From positions 1,069,424 to 1,133,423 of the forward strand of contig QAOA01001251.1 of assembly GCA_003255065.1 (NCBI GenBank): a DNA stretch of 64,000 nucleotides, written 5' to 3'. The notes below the pieces were generated by a model. It did no database searches. It saw nothing but the letters and a program-made list of their open reading frames with translations, and was not told the DNA's origin. Made by a program: the position numbers and the translations under genes. Shown here one piece after another: positions 40,406 through 53,399 of this stretch. The DNA is from Cercis canadensis. Lineage: Eukaryota; Streptophyta; Magnoliopsida; Fabales; Fabaceae. Every line of letters begins with the position of its first letter. Position 1 is the stretch's first letter.

Positions 40406-41292
40406 GGTAGTGTTTGGTACCTGGAATGTTTTAACATTCTTGAGAAAGTGAAAAGTTTCCCATGTTTGGTGTAAGGAAAAAAAAAAATTGTCAGGCATCA
40501 AAGATACCCAGGAATAAAATTTGTACTGAAAGTGAAGATTAAACTTTCCCACCTCAACAGGTGGGAATACAACTTTTTTGGAAATTAATTTTTTTTTTTT
40601 CCATTCTTTACCCTTCTTCATTCTCCCTCTTCTCCTTCTCTGTGCGACACCACCATCAAGGCAAACAACCATGACTTCTCTCACCGCAGGAATTCTACTG
40701 AAACTATTGTAGGGTATGAACTTCAATACCCGAGTCACTGGCGACCACTGTTCTGCTATTCTCCAAGTCACTTATGTCTCCCTCTCTGACCGGGACAACG
40801 AGCAAATCCTCAACAATCGATTACAGCTCGACCAATTCGTTTACGTTGACCGTTTTGAGTTCGATTCGCCATTTCCATCCGTCTGTGGCATCCCCACGTG
40901 GTCAGAATCCGTGGCACTTATGAAATCAAGGTCGGTATCGGCAGGGAAGAAGAATGTCACTATGGTGGAAAGAGACCCATCATCGGCGGGGAAAGTAAAG
41001 AGGTTAGCATCCCCTGTGCCGTCAATGTGCGTGGTTCCAAGCTTAGCTGCAGCTCGAAGCAAAATAAGATGGTGGGGTCAAAGGGAGGAATTGGGCAGAG
41101 AGAATTGATCGCACGACAGAGCAGCAGAGGCCAGAAGAGCAGGGTATTTTTGGAAAAATTGATAGCATTCCTGGGTATATTCTAATTGAACCAAAGAATA
41201 AAATTTTGTTGGGAATGTATAATTCTTGAGAATAAAATTCCTCAAAAAGTAATATAGTTAGAAATAAAAGATACCACATACCAAACACCACG
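40406..41292 (+). mobile_element. PIF/Harbinger-type TIR element carrying captured DUF936 gene pieces (Pack-type)
   Basis: 887 bp bounded by TIRs GGTAGTGTTTGGTACCTGG (left) and, reverse-complemented, CGTGGTGTTTGGTATGTGG (right), flanked by TTA at 40403-40405 and TTA at 41293-41295. A 3-bp TTA duplication and this type of end are the PIF/Harbinger signature. No transposase is present. Inside, 40671-41062 (+) encodes fragments of a plant DUF936 protein: TSLTAGILLKLL, then [38 protein letters not shown], then jumping to [11 protein letters not shown] and [15 protein letters not shown]. Relative to the DUF936 proteins I remember, segments are missing between the blocks and an early stop follows the first block. 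This is host coding sequence picked up by a transposon. Confidence 0.75.
40671..41062 (+). pseudogene. captured, rearranged DUF936 gene fragment
   Basis: The piece begins with the family's own ATG (MTSLTAGILLKLL, stop after 13 codons), continues from [11 protein letters not shown] to CGIP, and then joins a distant part of the protein ([19 protein letters not shown], then [15 protein letters not shown]). The order matches DUF936 proteins, but intervening parts are absent. DUF936 proteins are plant-specific and of poorly known function. It is unlikely to make a functional DUF936 protein, though the 40716-41108 frame remains open for 130 codons and could be translated if transcribed. Confidence 0.7.
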
Positions 41293-41940
41293 TTAATGCC
41301 AGCCCACATTCAAGTTTAGGTGGGAGCCCATTTTCTTTTGACTCAGGCCCCTATCTACCTCTCCTGCTCTCCAATTACCAGCGCAAGAAATTATAGACGA
41401 AAAAAGAAATGCAAGAAAAAACAGAGCAAATGACAAGTACATGAAATGTTAAGTTTGGCACCTTTAAAAAGTACTTAAACCAATAACTTAATAAATTCAT
41501 TTATTATATAACTTAATAACTTAATTTAAGTTTAAACTAATATACAAATAAATGAAATTAAAACAACATTATTTATAAACAAAATAAATTCTCAAACTCT
41601 AGTAAAATTAAATAAACTAATTATGAACAACAAAAGGTAGATATAATTAAATTCATAAAAAGTTATTATCAAAGAACGGCGGCAAAAGAGAAAAAGGAAG
41701 AACAAAGAACGCTGTTGAATCAGCATCGCACAGGATACTTTGGGTTTTTGATTCTCTTCGCGAGTTGCGACCACGCTCCACCACTCATTACTAGTAGCCA
41801 CTTTTATCCCTGGGGGAAAAAAAGAAAAAACGAACAAAACACCGCAAAACAAAAATGGCGGGCTAAAACTTGAAACTTAAAAGTGAATCTTCATTCAAAA
41901 TCTCCATCTCTCTTTGTATCTCTGGAAGGTGCAATACAAG
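41293..41940. promoter_or_regulatory. SPC25 promoter region
   Basis: About 650 bp between the PIF/Harbinger element and the SPC25 start codon, AT-rich with a more GC-balanced stretch at 41690-41830. The transposon insertion therefore lies within about 650 bp of the gene. No specific motif is claimed. Confidence 0.4.
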
Positions 41941-44789
41941 ATGAGTAGCAAAGCGGAGGAGTCGGTGCGGACAAAGATGGAGTCGCTGCGTTTAACCTGC
42001 GATACAGAGGTTCTTGTTCAGCAGCAGAAGATGGATGCTTTTACGGCTTCTTTTAGGAAGTCTCTGGAGTCGGCAAGGGCCAGAGCACAAGAAACTGCTC
42101 AATATCAAGGTGAGAGGTTTAGCCAAGAGTTTTCTTTCAATTGATTCAAATGATTGGCAGTCTGCATTTCCTGTACGTTTTCCCTTGGTTATGATCGATT
42201 AGGGTTTAGAGTTTTTACATAATTTTGTCCATCTCGGTCTTCTGTTCAAATTTTTGTCATTTAGTAAGCGTATCTTAGTATGATTTTTATTCTTTTTTTC
42301 TAGTTCAAATAGAAGAGGTTAAAGGTAAGCTGAGGGAGGCGGAGGATGATTTGGTGAAAGCACTAGCAGGTATATGATTTTCTCGCCCTGTGACATTAAT
42401 TGGGTGGATTTCAAATTGAATTTAACTGTGAAATAAGTTGTAATAGCTTCATTGTTGCAAATAAGCTAACAATTTGGCTGTTACTCATTAAACAAGTACT
42501 TATTGGCTTATTTTTCAACTGTTCTATTATGTCTTCATACAGTGAAGACCCGCAAAGAGGCCAAGCGAATGGCATTGATGGATGCTATTGCTTCCTCAAA
42601 GTCTAGAGTTGAAGATCTTAAGAGAAGTTTTCTGGAGCAGAGAACCAAGAGAGACCAATATGCTGCTATCATATCTCAACAGTCTCTGGGTAATGATCCG
42701 TTTCTGTTTTTATGCATGCAACTATTTCTATCTATTTTCTAAACATTATTAGGCTTCTGGTATGCATATTCACTTTCTGCCTCGTCATCACTATGTTTAT
42801 AAAGATTCTTGTATCTGTTTGATGCTTATTTTGTTAGTGTGGAAGAGGAAAGATAGAGGTATAAGAGGGGGATCGGGGTAAAGGGCGCAATTGCCCCCCT
42901 GCTTCGTCATTGATTGTTTCAGTGCTGTGAGGCATATCTTTCTTGATGCCTGGACCCAAATGAAATTAGATTATTGATATGCACACAGTATATCTCAATG
43001 ACCAAGTGCCCAACAGCACACAGTTCCACGTAGAGAACATAGTCAACTCCTGGTATATGGGGTGACAAGTTGTCCATAACTGTATGTTTTCTGAATATTG
43101 AAATAAAACATATCCAAATATCAAGAATCTGTTAAGCCTGCATTTACACAGGGCACTGTGTATTACTGCATAAATTCAGAGGCATTAAGATATCCACCAC
43201 CTTGCATCATTGTAGAAATTGTATTTATTCTGAGGTTGTCATCTCCAGACACAAACATTTCTGTTAAATGGCTAGCTCAGCATGTAATCTATATTTAGTT
43301 TCCTTTCTCTAGAAGCAATGAATCTGGCAAGAGATGGATTTTTGTGGTCTTAGCAGTCAATCTGTAGAATTATGTCTGGATGTTACATGTTTTAAGGTTC
43401 ATTCCTTGCTTCCATGAGGTCACATTTTGGAATGAGAAATGTTTGTTCCACTCCCACTACTCAAAAAGAGTTTTAAAAGAATGGTATGAAATCTGAACTG
43501 TACAAAAAGTGTATGTAGGTCTAGTTTTAAATCTTTGTGGCCCAAATTAGTAGTGGTGAGGAGTGGTGAGATATGTAGTGGTAGGAATAACATTTACTCT
43601 TTTGTTGTAATTTTTTTCTATTTTTTTTTTTTTTTTTTGGGATTTTCCTTTATTTGCAATGTTCTACTTGTTGGATCTGAAAATCTGCACTATGAGAAAC
43701 AGTAGCAACTATTCTAAGCTCCTCTCCTCAATCCTCATTTTGCTTCTTTATCATAAAAAGTTTTGGCGGCATCTGATGGGAAGACAAACGAAGGCATTGA
43801 ACATAAAGATGAAAGACAGGAGGCAATTTCATGGTACAACAGTGTCCTTGGTTTTTATGTTGAAGGTGGACATGGTAATTGAAACTGTTCTGATCGTCTA
43901 AGATCTATTTTTCTTGTCAAAATTGATATTCTATTATTCTTACAAGTTCTTCTGCTCTTTAGGGGTAAAATTCACTTTCAAGAATATCAATTTGAACAAC
44001 CCAAATGAGGAGTACTTTTTTACCATCCGCCATGAAAATGATACGTACACATGTAAGCAGCATATTTAATTTAGTTTATGATCTCAACAATACATCAATG
44101 TGCTTCATAAAATCGGAATTTCTTTCTTTTTCTTTCAGTGTTAAATTGTGAACCATCTCTTAAAGACACCAAAGAGTTGATTCATGAATTGAACAAGACA
44201 AATGGGCTATTTAAATTTGTCAGAGTAATGAGGCAAAAGTTTCAAGAAGCAGCGCCACAAGGTACTGTAACCATAGCTATGATATACAACTATCATCCTG
44301 CATGCATGAATTGGGCGAGCCCTGTGTACTGTAGGCCGTGTCCTCTCTTGTAAATCCTTAATTATGATTTATATCGTCATAGGGATTAGAAGTTGTAATG
44401 GTTACTTGACTTGATGCATATATAAGCAGAAGCTTTTTCTAATTTCTCTTACAATACTTTGATATTTAATTTTGTTGCATGATGAGTCTCTTTTAACAAA
44501 TATGGAATTAGTTTTTAACCTTAGCTTGTATAATTACAATGACACAGGGAGTTTAGCCCTGATAACAAGTGACCATCAAGAATCTACCTTTATCTCTGCA
44601 TCTGCTCCACTTTTATCTATGTCACCCAGCACAAGTGACTCCACAACCAAGAAAAATGAGCATCAAGTTCAACCCAGAGAAGGCAATAGACATTTCAAGA
44701 AACAAAACCTTGGAAGAATGGTTAAATCAACAGTCCTATCTCCTGGATCTGCATCATCTGTTCGCCAGTCTCCACGTTTCAAGGTATGA
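41941..44789 (+). CDS. SPC25: SPC25 kinetochore protein, NDC80 complex subunit, 316 aa
   Basis: Seven exons: 41941-42109, 42304-42369, 42543-42689, 43761-43874, 43963-44052, 44139-44261, 44548-44789; every junction is phase 1. The N-terminal half (about 1-145) is heptad-rich coiled coil (TKMESLRLTCDTEVLVQQQK, KRSFLEQRTKRDQYAAII); the C-terminal globular RWD-like domain begins near ISWYNSVLGFYVEGGHG and includes VKFTFKNINLNNPNEEYFF and NCEPSLKDTKELIHELNKT. SPC25 pairs with SPC24 to anchor the NDC80 complex to the inner kinetochore. The plant-type basic tail ends SSVRQSPRFKV. The last codon before the stop overlaps a possible donor (AAG/GTATGA), so a further small exon is conceivable. Intron 3 is about 1.07 kb with a poly-T tract. 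Confidence 0.88.
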
Positions 44790-46528
44790 ATTAAATTGGT
44801 CACATGCTGATGTCCTTGAATTTAAATCTGTTTCAGCATAAGGCATTGTTATCACTACATTATGTTTCTCCTCAGCAGAAGATATTATCCTGTTCATCTT
44901 CTACTTGGATGTATGGGGATGAAGTTCTTGTATCATTTTATTGTTTGAGTCTAGAAAATATGATAATGATGATATTCTATTGCATGAATGTATATACATG
45001 CCCCTGCGACTTGTTTGAGGTTTGATGCATAATGTGTCCTGTGGTGCATCAGATGCAGGGGCTGGGAACGTATGATTAATCTGTCCTGGATACATATGAT
45101 TTTTTCCCACTTACGTGTAGATTTATATAGGGGACATATCAAGTGAGAGGAGTGAATCATAACAATTGGATTGTTCATGAATGGTCAAGATTAAAAGCTG
45201 TATATCATTCTTCCATAATATTTTGCTCTATGTAGTATATATGTTCAGTTGATGCTGAGATCTCATACATGGCAGGCCAGGAAATAAAATGGAGTGGAGG
45301 CTGTTTGTCACCTCGTTTGATCAGACAAGCTATAAATCTCTGAAGTACTAATGTAGTCATTGCTTATGACTCAGGCTGCTAACAAATTGATTGAAGCATA
45401 AAACAAGACGTATCTGAATTCTGGACATCTGAACCTGTATAAAACAGATCAGAAGAGCCCCACAAAATGAGTATTGTAACTTATTATATTGTGAAACTCT
45501 TGCTAGGTTAAATGTACTACTGTGTTCTTCCACACATTATCCATGGGGACACAAATTTTTCTATTTTCTTGTACTTTCTGGTTGTTCATAAATTGACACA
45601 TTTCTTCAATTAAACATCAGTTGTCATGCAGCTCTGACTTATTCAGCTCTGGTGATGTAAATGAAGCACTGGATTGGAAATGGATCTCGTTGATCTTCTC
45701 TATCTTATTCAGTTTTACCCCATCTGTTCTAAATTTGTGCCTTAAACCAATCATTTTATCTAACTTTTGGATCAAGTCTGAAATGCAGGTAATTAATATA
45801 TGTGCTTGTGTGTGTAATATGACTTAGCATGCTCTTCCTAGCCTGTGGGGATTTAACTCGTATATCATTCTCTTCAGCCCATGGAATGGTTTCTTCTTCC
45901 ATCTGGTGCGGTTGTCAACGAGCTCATTCATTTCTAAAATTCTGACATTTCCCCGTTATGTGGTTTTTAAATATGTTAATGTGCTAATTCAACTTCATAT
46001 ATGGTCCAGTCTTGATCAATGCCTTTAAATTAGGTATACTTGGGAACGAAAATGGCTTTTATTTTTTTTTTAAGCTCTTAATTAATGGATATCTGGCAAT
46101 TTCAACAATGAACAGTTCCAGTCTGTACTATTCCTTGATACTCTGGTAGCTAATCATAGTAACTCTGATTATAAAGGTGGCTCTGTCCTTTTCCATATTT
46201 GCTTTATTGTATCAGTGACGAAAAAAGATTTTAGAGATTACAAGTTTGCTTTGTACTTTGAGACACATAACATGTACTCGTGTTGAGAGACAGCGGAATG
46301 ATAGTGTAACTAACATTTAGATTTGTATGCTTTCTTATTTATGCAATAAATCATAGTGGAGCTACTGAGCTACACAGGGAAGGGCGTTTACTCTAATTCC
46401 CTTCATTTATGATGTATTTTGGGTTGCCTTGTTAATACTCTCCTACAGTGCCTTCTACCTAGCGTTAATAGATAATCTTCTATACATGGTGTCTATGTTA
46501 CTAGGTCTAGGAAAGGGGAAGAAATGCT
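44790..46528. other. convergent intergenic region, SPC25 / SDR
   Basis: Space between the stop codons of two converging genes. It holds their 3' UTRs. No additional coding exon or RNA gene seen. Confidence 0.45.
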
Positions 46529-49500
46529 TCATATTGCGGCTTGGCATAATCGTTTGTGAAGTAATGCACGGGTGTTTTTCCATAGCTTTTGAGCTTCAGA
46601 TTCGTCATTTGCTAGACTTGAGCAGTTATTCTCATTACAATCTGCAAAGTATTTTCCACTGACCCCTTCTGTCTGTGGGCTCAGACCAACATAGCACGTC
46701 GTTGATGCACCCTGCGGAAATACATATTACCCACTCCGTTATATTTCCCCTTTCTATCTCTATGTTTAAGAGGCTAATGTATTATTATTTTACAATCGAC
46801 AGAGTATGTGTTTACAAACCTGAGATGTCGATTTGAGTAACTTGGATGCAATGAAAAACAGAGAATCTGCGTGGAAGTTTTTACAATATTTAGTGGTATC
46901 AACTTTTGATATATAAAATGAAATTGGAATATAGATCAATTAAAGTTAGCATGTACCTGTTAACAAGCCCTTATGAGCTCTAATAATTCCCGTCTTCACG
47001 ATACCTGGATGGACTGCATTGATAGTCACTCTTGCATTCCTTGCCTGCGATTATGTTCCAATTTCCAACACCACTTTTTAGTGGGAGATACAAAGTTTTG
47101 CTTCAAATAGTATTATTTTCCCCAGAGACAAGTACAAGAAACTTCCAAGTTAATTCTCACCTTTAGCTGTCTAGCCATTTCCTTTGCATGCAAAATATTG
47201 GTCAATTTTGATTGAGCATATGCACGTGTGCCATTATAGCTGTATTTATTATTGAAAAAGAAAATAAAGCGATTAGTACATACTACCCAGATCCTAATGC
47301 AATTAAAATTGTTTATAATTTTTAAGAGATGCAGTAGTTGTACTTTTTTCCGTTGAGTAAGTCGTTGAAACGAAAACCATCTCTTTTCACCCAGCTGTGT
47401 ATAACAGAAGAAACGTTTATTATTCTCCCTTGAAATCCTGTCATCTCTGCTGTTTCTATCATTTTCTCTAATAGCATTTCCGTTAATAAAAAATGTCCTG
47501 CAATTCAAATGTTTAGGAAAAATTGTTAAACTGTTTTCCCTTTTGTCCATATCAAACTTTCTATTTTATTTTCCTTCCTTTTCTTTCAGTTTTTAATATC
47601 TTTCATTCTTCCCTACAATGTGCACGCAGTATAAGATTGGCATGCCAATGCCGAATACGGTCAAAAGGAAGGAAGATTTTGCATTATAGAGAAGGGCCAC
47701 ATTAGCACTTTGGACTTTGAGCCCATAAAAGACACGCATGCTAAGTTTCTTCGTGTTTGTGGAACAAAATGGAGCCTAAAAGAGTGAATTGACATGGAGT
47801 CTTGGCCCCATCTTGTAATCGTGACCAAAACGAAGCTCAAAGTAAACCAAGATGTTTATAATGCAGTAATGGATTAGAAAGAAGGTTTGGGAATAATGTT
47901 ATACTTTAATGCATTTCAAACTTTCCACTAGGCCTCCTACCAACGAACCTACTTGAAATCTTAAGAATTAGAGTTTTATCTAACATGCTCTTGTGTAAAT
48001 GTGAATAAAAATCCGGGCAGCAAGAATCGAATTTCTTCCCACTTAATTAAAGAGACTCAGATTTTATTTAAAAATTTAATTATCTCAAAATTTCAAATTA
48101 TTAAAAAAAAAAAAGACTAAAAATAATTTTATATCTAAGTTTCCTAACCCCGTGGCTTTTGTGGAGCTTAGATTGTAACTTAGAACCATTCCAAGTGCCG
48201 TCCAAACTGAACGGCGGTGAACGGGGAACCCTTTTGAGCCATCCTAATTCAATCATGCTTTTGACTTTCTTTTATTTTTATTTATTTATTTGTGTATTGG
48301 GGGTTGTAATCATGGAGTTGGCAGTATCCGGACTATGCCGAATCAGTAGTTGTCATAAATTTATGAGAGCTTTTATTTTTAATTTAATACAGATTTAACA
48401 AAAATTATTTGCACAATTGTATACGATGGTCTAAGTGATTATGTTTGAATTATAAGCTCCTAAATTCAGATTAAGACACTTGTATAACTGTGCACAATGA
48501 TAAAGTGTTGTAGGCACAGCCCTGAAGTAAAGGCAAGAATTAGAAAAGTACCTAAGTAATTTGTCGCAAATGTCATCTCAATTTTATCTTCAGAGAACTC
48601 CAAGTTCTGAGAGAATATTCCAGCATTGTTTCTGCAAATTTGATTTATTCCAACAATTAGCATAGCATAGAATAGAATATATACCTCGCTCTTTTTCTTT
48701 CAGAATGATCATGAATATAGTTTGTAAAAAAAAGGTGAAACAATATGATGAAAACTCACATGAGGATATTAAGGGGTAATCCAAGAGCTAAAAACTCGGA
48801 ACAAAATCTCTGTACGGAGGCAAAAGAGCTGAGATCAATCTCCAACAGAATAACCTCAGCTTTTGGAGTCTCTTTCTGGATATTCTCTCTAACTTCTCTT
48901 GCCTTCTTCAAATCCCTCGCACCAATCACAACTCTCACTCCTCTCTTTGCTAACACTCTCGCTGTTTCAGCTCCAATACCAGAAGTCGCCCCTTCAAGTC
49001 AAATCAATAGCAAACAATTGCATTAATAAAGCTAATCATATGTTATCACGCATTAACAAAGTTTTAAAAATATAGTAATTTATATTTTTTTTTTTAACTT
49101 TTTTCCCCTCTTTGTTAATTGAGGTAAAAGATGAGCGATGAGATTTTTTTTTTTTTTTTTTGTGTGGAAAAAGGAAAATGATTAGTTTCTGGTGTAGTGC
49201 AGATGGGGTGCTGTAGTCTGAACCAATGAGAGAAAAATAAACAAAAGAGACAAAAACGATGTCTTGCTATGGCCAAAAAGAACAACCGTGAGCCATCTTA
49301 AGTGGTATATTCACGGGAGCTAGACAAACCCACCTCATCCCCTACCCTCCAATGCCCTAAAAATAAACAAGAAGAAAATTCCACATATTTGTATAGTGGA
49401 AAAAGCTAAACAATTTACCACCAAATCTGGTTCATTCCACAGTAAAAGCTTAGAAAAGAAACCCTGCATTTTATCCAAAAAAAAAAAAAAAAGCAACGCT

Positions 49501-49906
49501 AAATGGAGTAGAAGAACAAAGTGGCAGTAATATTAAGGAAGCGACAGCAAATCGTCGTCTAGAATAATCTCCATAAACAAGGCGCAGCCACCCTCAGGCA
49601 CTCAGCGTCTGAAAAGGCAAACTCTAAGTCTTGAATAACAAGAACGAAGAAGAAAGAAGATCGAAAACACAACCAACCAAGCTTGGTTCTTACTAGACAA
49701 TAGCACTTACCAGTTATCACGCAGAAATAAGGGAAAGGATAAACAGCTTATTATAAGAGAGACTAATTACCAGTAATTAGAGCTGTTAGATGGGAAGGGA
49801 GCAAGGAAGAACTATCTTGTGTAACTTGCTCAGCTGTTGAATTTGAGCCAAAACCACTAGGGCCTGCAATTCCTGCTAAGTATCTCAGTGTTGCCTTCAT
49901 CTTCAT
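46529..49906 (-). CDS. short-chain dehydrogenase/reductase, TIC32-like, 332 aa
   Basis: Eight exons: 49771-49906, 48760-48991, 48552-48631, 47344-47497, 47161-47239, 46957-47044, 46820-46866, 46529-46711 (999 nt, consistent phases). The N-terminus MKMKATLRYLAGIAGPSGFG is typical of plant TIC32-like SDRs. Cofactor motif TGATSGIG at 45-52, with Arg after the second strand (VVIGARD), suggesting NADP(H). NNAG at 124-127; catalytic Ser in INVSS (179/180) and YAQSK with Tyr208 and Lys212; VHPGIVKTGI follows. All catalytic residues are present. TIC32 was described at the chloroplast inner envelope as a redox and Ca/calmodulin-linked translocon component, but most relatives have unknown substrates. 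The C-terminal tail RLCQAAI is gene-specific. Intron 4-5 and intron 1 are short and long (105 and 779 bp). Confidence 0.9.
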
Positions 49907-50601
49907 GGGTTTGCCTGCTTTTGAGGACAAAGAGCACTTGTGGGTGGGAGTGGGACTTCAAAACCACATAGCTATAGCTATTTATATATATCATACATAC
50001 GGTAATATCAAAGAATTATCAGTTAGTTTTTGAAAACCAACCTAATTGGGTGGTCTCTAAGTTTCAACCAATTAATGAGCTTTTTGTCTCAAGGTCAGAA
50101 CTTTCTGGCACTGTTTGAGCGTAATCATTGGTGGATACCACCGATATAAGATGGTCCACAAACCATCTGATTTTTGAAGCAACAAGAAATTAAACACAGA
50201 TATTAGGCATATATTCTAGATGATCTATTTGCAACATGTACGCCTTTTTTTTTTTTTTTTTTTTTTTTTNCTTTTCCCCGTCTTCATTTCTCATAATTAC
50301 GGCCTGTCCTTATTAAGTGGCTTCCATTTTCTAGTGGGCGCGCTGCGGACAGTTTTATTTTCTCGGTAAAAATTTCCAAGTCCATAATTATGCTTCTGTA
50401 CTAAGAAAAAAGTGAATAATCATGCTTAATTAAGAGTAACAATGAATCATTATATGAAGATTACCACTGAAGTAAAACTAAAATCTTACGTGTAAATGAT
50501 GTTAGACAGTTGCCCCTCTTTTTCTTTTTTTATTCTTATTTTGCACAAGTTCGGTTTTGTGTGGATCCAATTTGCTCGAAATTAAATGGCCTATCGGATT
50601 T

Positions 50602-50640
<39 letters not shown>

Positions 50641-53100
50641 TTAATTGTCCTTTCTTTTTTGTTTTTTTTTTTTTTTTTTTTTCATTTTGAAAGATCATAT
50701 ATCACAGAGCAAGCAACTACCATCTTCCACAAAAAAGGGAAAAATTAAAAAGAAAAAGAAAATATATTGTTCATTTTTTGGTAATAAAGGGTAGAAGGCA
50801 AGGGACAGAGAGAAATAAGAGAATGGTTTCATTATTTGAGTTAAGATATGCCATCCATCTATAGTGCTAGTGAAAAATAAACTTGCTAATTAAACGTCCA
50901 TAGATCATAGATGGTATTAAACTAAATTAAATTGCCTATGCTAGGTAGTTAGGCTTAATTTTTATTTTGCTATTTAATAATAGTACGTATCTGATTCTTG
51001 AGGGAAAAAATACCTAATGTTTGATATTACTGAAAGTTATAAAGATGCTCTCTACTGCTCAGCTAGATACGTGATCTGTTTTGCCTAACTTCTTGTTGAA
51101 AAGCAGTCTATACATTTAATACTTTTAACATAGTATATTTAGAATCAATGAAATCAAAGTTCAGTTCACCGTCATATTGCCCTGCAGGCTAAATTCCTAA
51201 ACTCTTTCACCTTCTTGGATTAATTTCATTGAATCACTATTATTAATGGTTATAATCTACTGTATATCTGGCATCCCGAAGATTATGAAGTGCTTGATCT
51301 TGCATAAGCAATGAGATCATTTTATAGCAACAAAACCATATGATATCATCATTGAGCTATTATTTTCTACTTCATGTGATACACATGGGGTTAAAAAAAC
51401 ATTTTAAGAAAACGAATCATATGAAAATTAATAAAATAATTTTTAGTGTATAACTCAAAAAGGCTCTTGATATAATATATAAAATTGATTAATGATTAAT
51501 CATTATATATGCCTTGTAGTGTGTATATTTGGGAATTGTTTATTAATTAGGATACATCAAAGGTATCAGTGTGCTAGTCAAATTTTATTCATTGACTTGT
51601 GGAATTGCATTTTTTGCAACTTAATAATAAAAGTGTGGAGTTCGTGGACCATGTTTTTATGATTGTTGATCCCTAAGTTCAGTGTTTTCTCATATCCATA
51701 AAATTGTTCTTCGAATATTTGCCATCAAAAACAAAAAAGAAAAATGGGCTAAAATTTTTACACGTTGCTTTAGTTAATATGATATACAACCCATTTTTAT
51801 TGATCAAATTAAAGAAAAACAGAAACTTGAGCATATATACCCAATTCCTCTCAAATTCTTCTTGTCTCTTTCCAAGTGGTGCATGCATGTACGGGAAAAG
51901 AAGAATGCAGGTATATATGAATGTACTCTAACACGTGTGCATCTAGAAAAACTAATGATAGTAGCATGCAATGCAAGTTTTGATAGTTTGAATTGCCACA
52001 TTGCCATGGATATGAAAAAAGGAATCAAAAACATAGAAAGACAGAGACATATACGCGTTGGCGTTGCAGACAAAGATGCTTTTGCTGCGTGCACACCGTG
52101 CCATTCACGTCTCTCTTTTGTCTGAGAGAGGTCCAATTTCTCTTGTATCCATCCATGGCGCTTTGAGAAATGATGGGCGTTGTTGGAGCTTTGACGGGCT
52201 AAAAGACAGGCATTGAGGTTGACCCTTCAACAAGGGAGTGGTGAGATGTGAACTATTGGTTGTGCATAAGGGTCCCATTGTGTTTCCCAACTTGCAAACA
52301 CCTCCTCATCAACCTGCCACAACTCTTTCAAGCACTTACTCTTTCTTGTTAGTTTCACATGTGAACTCGTTCATTCTTTTATTATCATGATTCTTCGCAT
52401 GCATGCCCAGAGAAAAAAGGTGTTTTAGATTACAGTTTGAATATTATGTATATGTGTGTATGCATGTATATAGTTATACTTCATGCATAGCTGACATCCA
52501 TGCTTGTAGGACACAAAAGCTTCCTTCCCATTATTCAAAAGCTAAAGTGGATAATTATGACTTATAGCTTCTTGTTCTGCCAACAAATTAGGGGTAACTA
52601 AAGGAGTTTCAGAAGGTAAAGGTAGATCTGCTTGTTTCCTAATTCTACCATTAAAGGTTAATATACCATAATTTGTCACCAAATTAAATGATTCTAAAAT
52701 AATAATAAATAAAAAGCTTTAGATTTAATTTTCATATAATTAAAAAAAAATTGACATATTTTCATCAATTTTGACTTTTTCTTTAAGCAAACCTCAAAAC
52801 ACTATAGCACATACAAAGTTTTTGGCAACTTCCAAACATGATTAGATTGAAAACTTGTCACAACTACCCAACCCAATATACTTATGATATGATTTTATCA
52901 CAACTACTCAATTTAGTCAAAGGTGGGATTTCTCGATATCTTGGTGACGTTTTAGAAATTAACTTTTTTTGGTGCTGATGCTTCACATTCTCTTTTTTTA
53001 GCAATTTAATTCCACGTACGCTTCCCTTTCCCATCTCTTTTTTGTAATATATATATATATATATACACATATATTTATCTTATGTGATATCTTCCTGATT
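49907..53100. other. intergenic, long T tracts, no gene seen
   Basis: SDR promoter, then AT-rich spacer. T tracts: 50244-50269 (ending in N at 50270), 50605-50637 and 50662-50682. An (AT)n run at 53048-53065. Short open frames at 51679-52136 in several overlapping frames show no motif. Confidence 0.5.
50605..50682. repeat. paired long T tracts
   Basis: 33 T (50605-50637) and 21 T (50662-50682) separated by a short mixed T-rich spacer. Could be the reverse complement of two retroposon poly-A tails, but no retroposon body is recognisable next to them. Confidence 0.7.
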
Positions 53101-53103
53101 TGT

Positions 53104-53362
53104 TAAAAATTGTAATGAGTTTGGTCCCTTACTTTTTAATTTTAACAATTAAGTCTCTTTAATTTTTAAATTGAAACAATTAAATTCTAATCCATGACTA
53201 GATGGATAAACAAATATGAGGGTGCTCCATGTACACTTTTGTAAACCATGTCATTGACTTTGCTAACTTATATGATATATATTGCACATGATTGCTTTGA
53301 TTTAAAAACTAAAGGACTTGATTATTGAAATTGAAAAATGAGCGACGAAATTATAACTATAA
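53104..53362. mobile_element. MITE with about 65-70 bp terminal inverted repeats
   Basis: Left end (TTGTAATGAGTTTGGTCCCT, then TTTAATTTTAACAATTAAG) matches the reverse complement of the right end (53300-53362, which reads ATAATTTCGTCGCTCATTTT, then CAATTTCAATAATCAAGTCC). About 260 bp, non-coding. Resembles Mutator-like MITEs with long TIRs; target-site duplication not resolved. Confidence 0.6.
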
Positions 53363-53399
53363 AGAAACCACAACAACTAAAAATATATTTAAAATTTCC

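Noticed and set aside
40403-40771. 122-codon minus frame
   Set aside because: Antisense of the captured DUF936 segment and transposon end; no motif of its own.
44804-45025. Possible extra 3' exon of SPC25
   Set aside because: The reading frame ends naturally with SPRFKV and the downstream frame shows no similarity to the SPC25 tail as I remember it.
48010-48060. AATTCGATTCTTGC on the minus strand, B-box-like, possible SINE
   Set aside because: No matching A box, tail or target duplication found.
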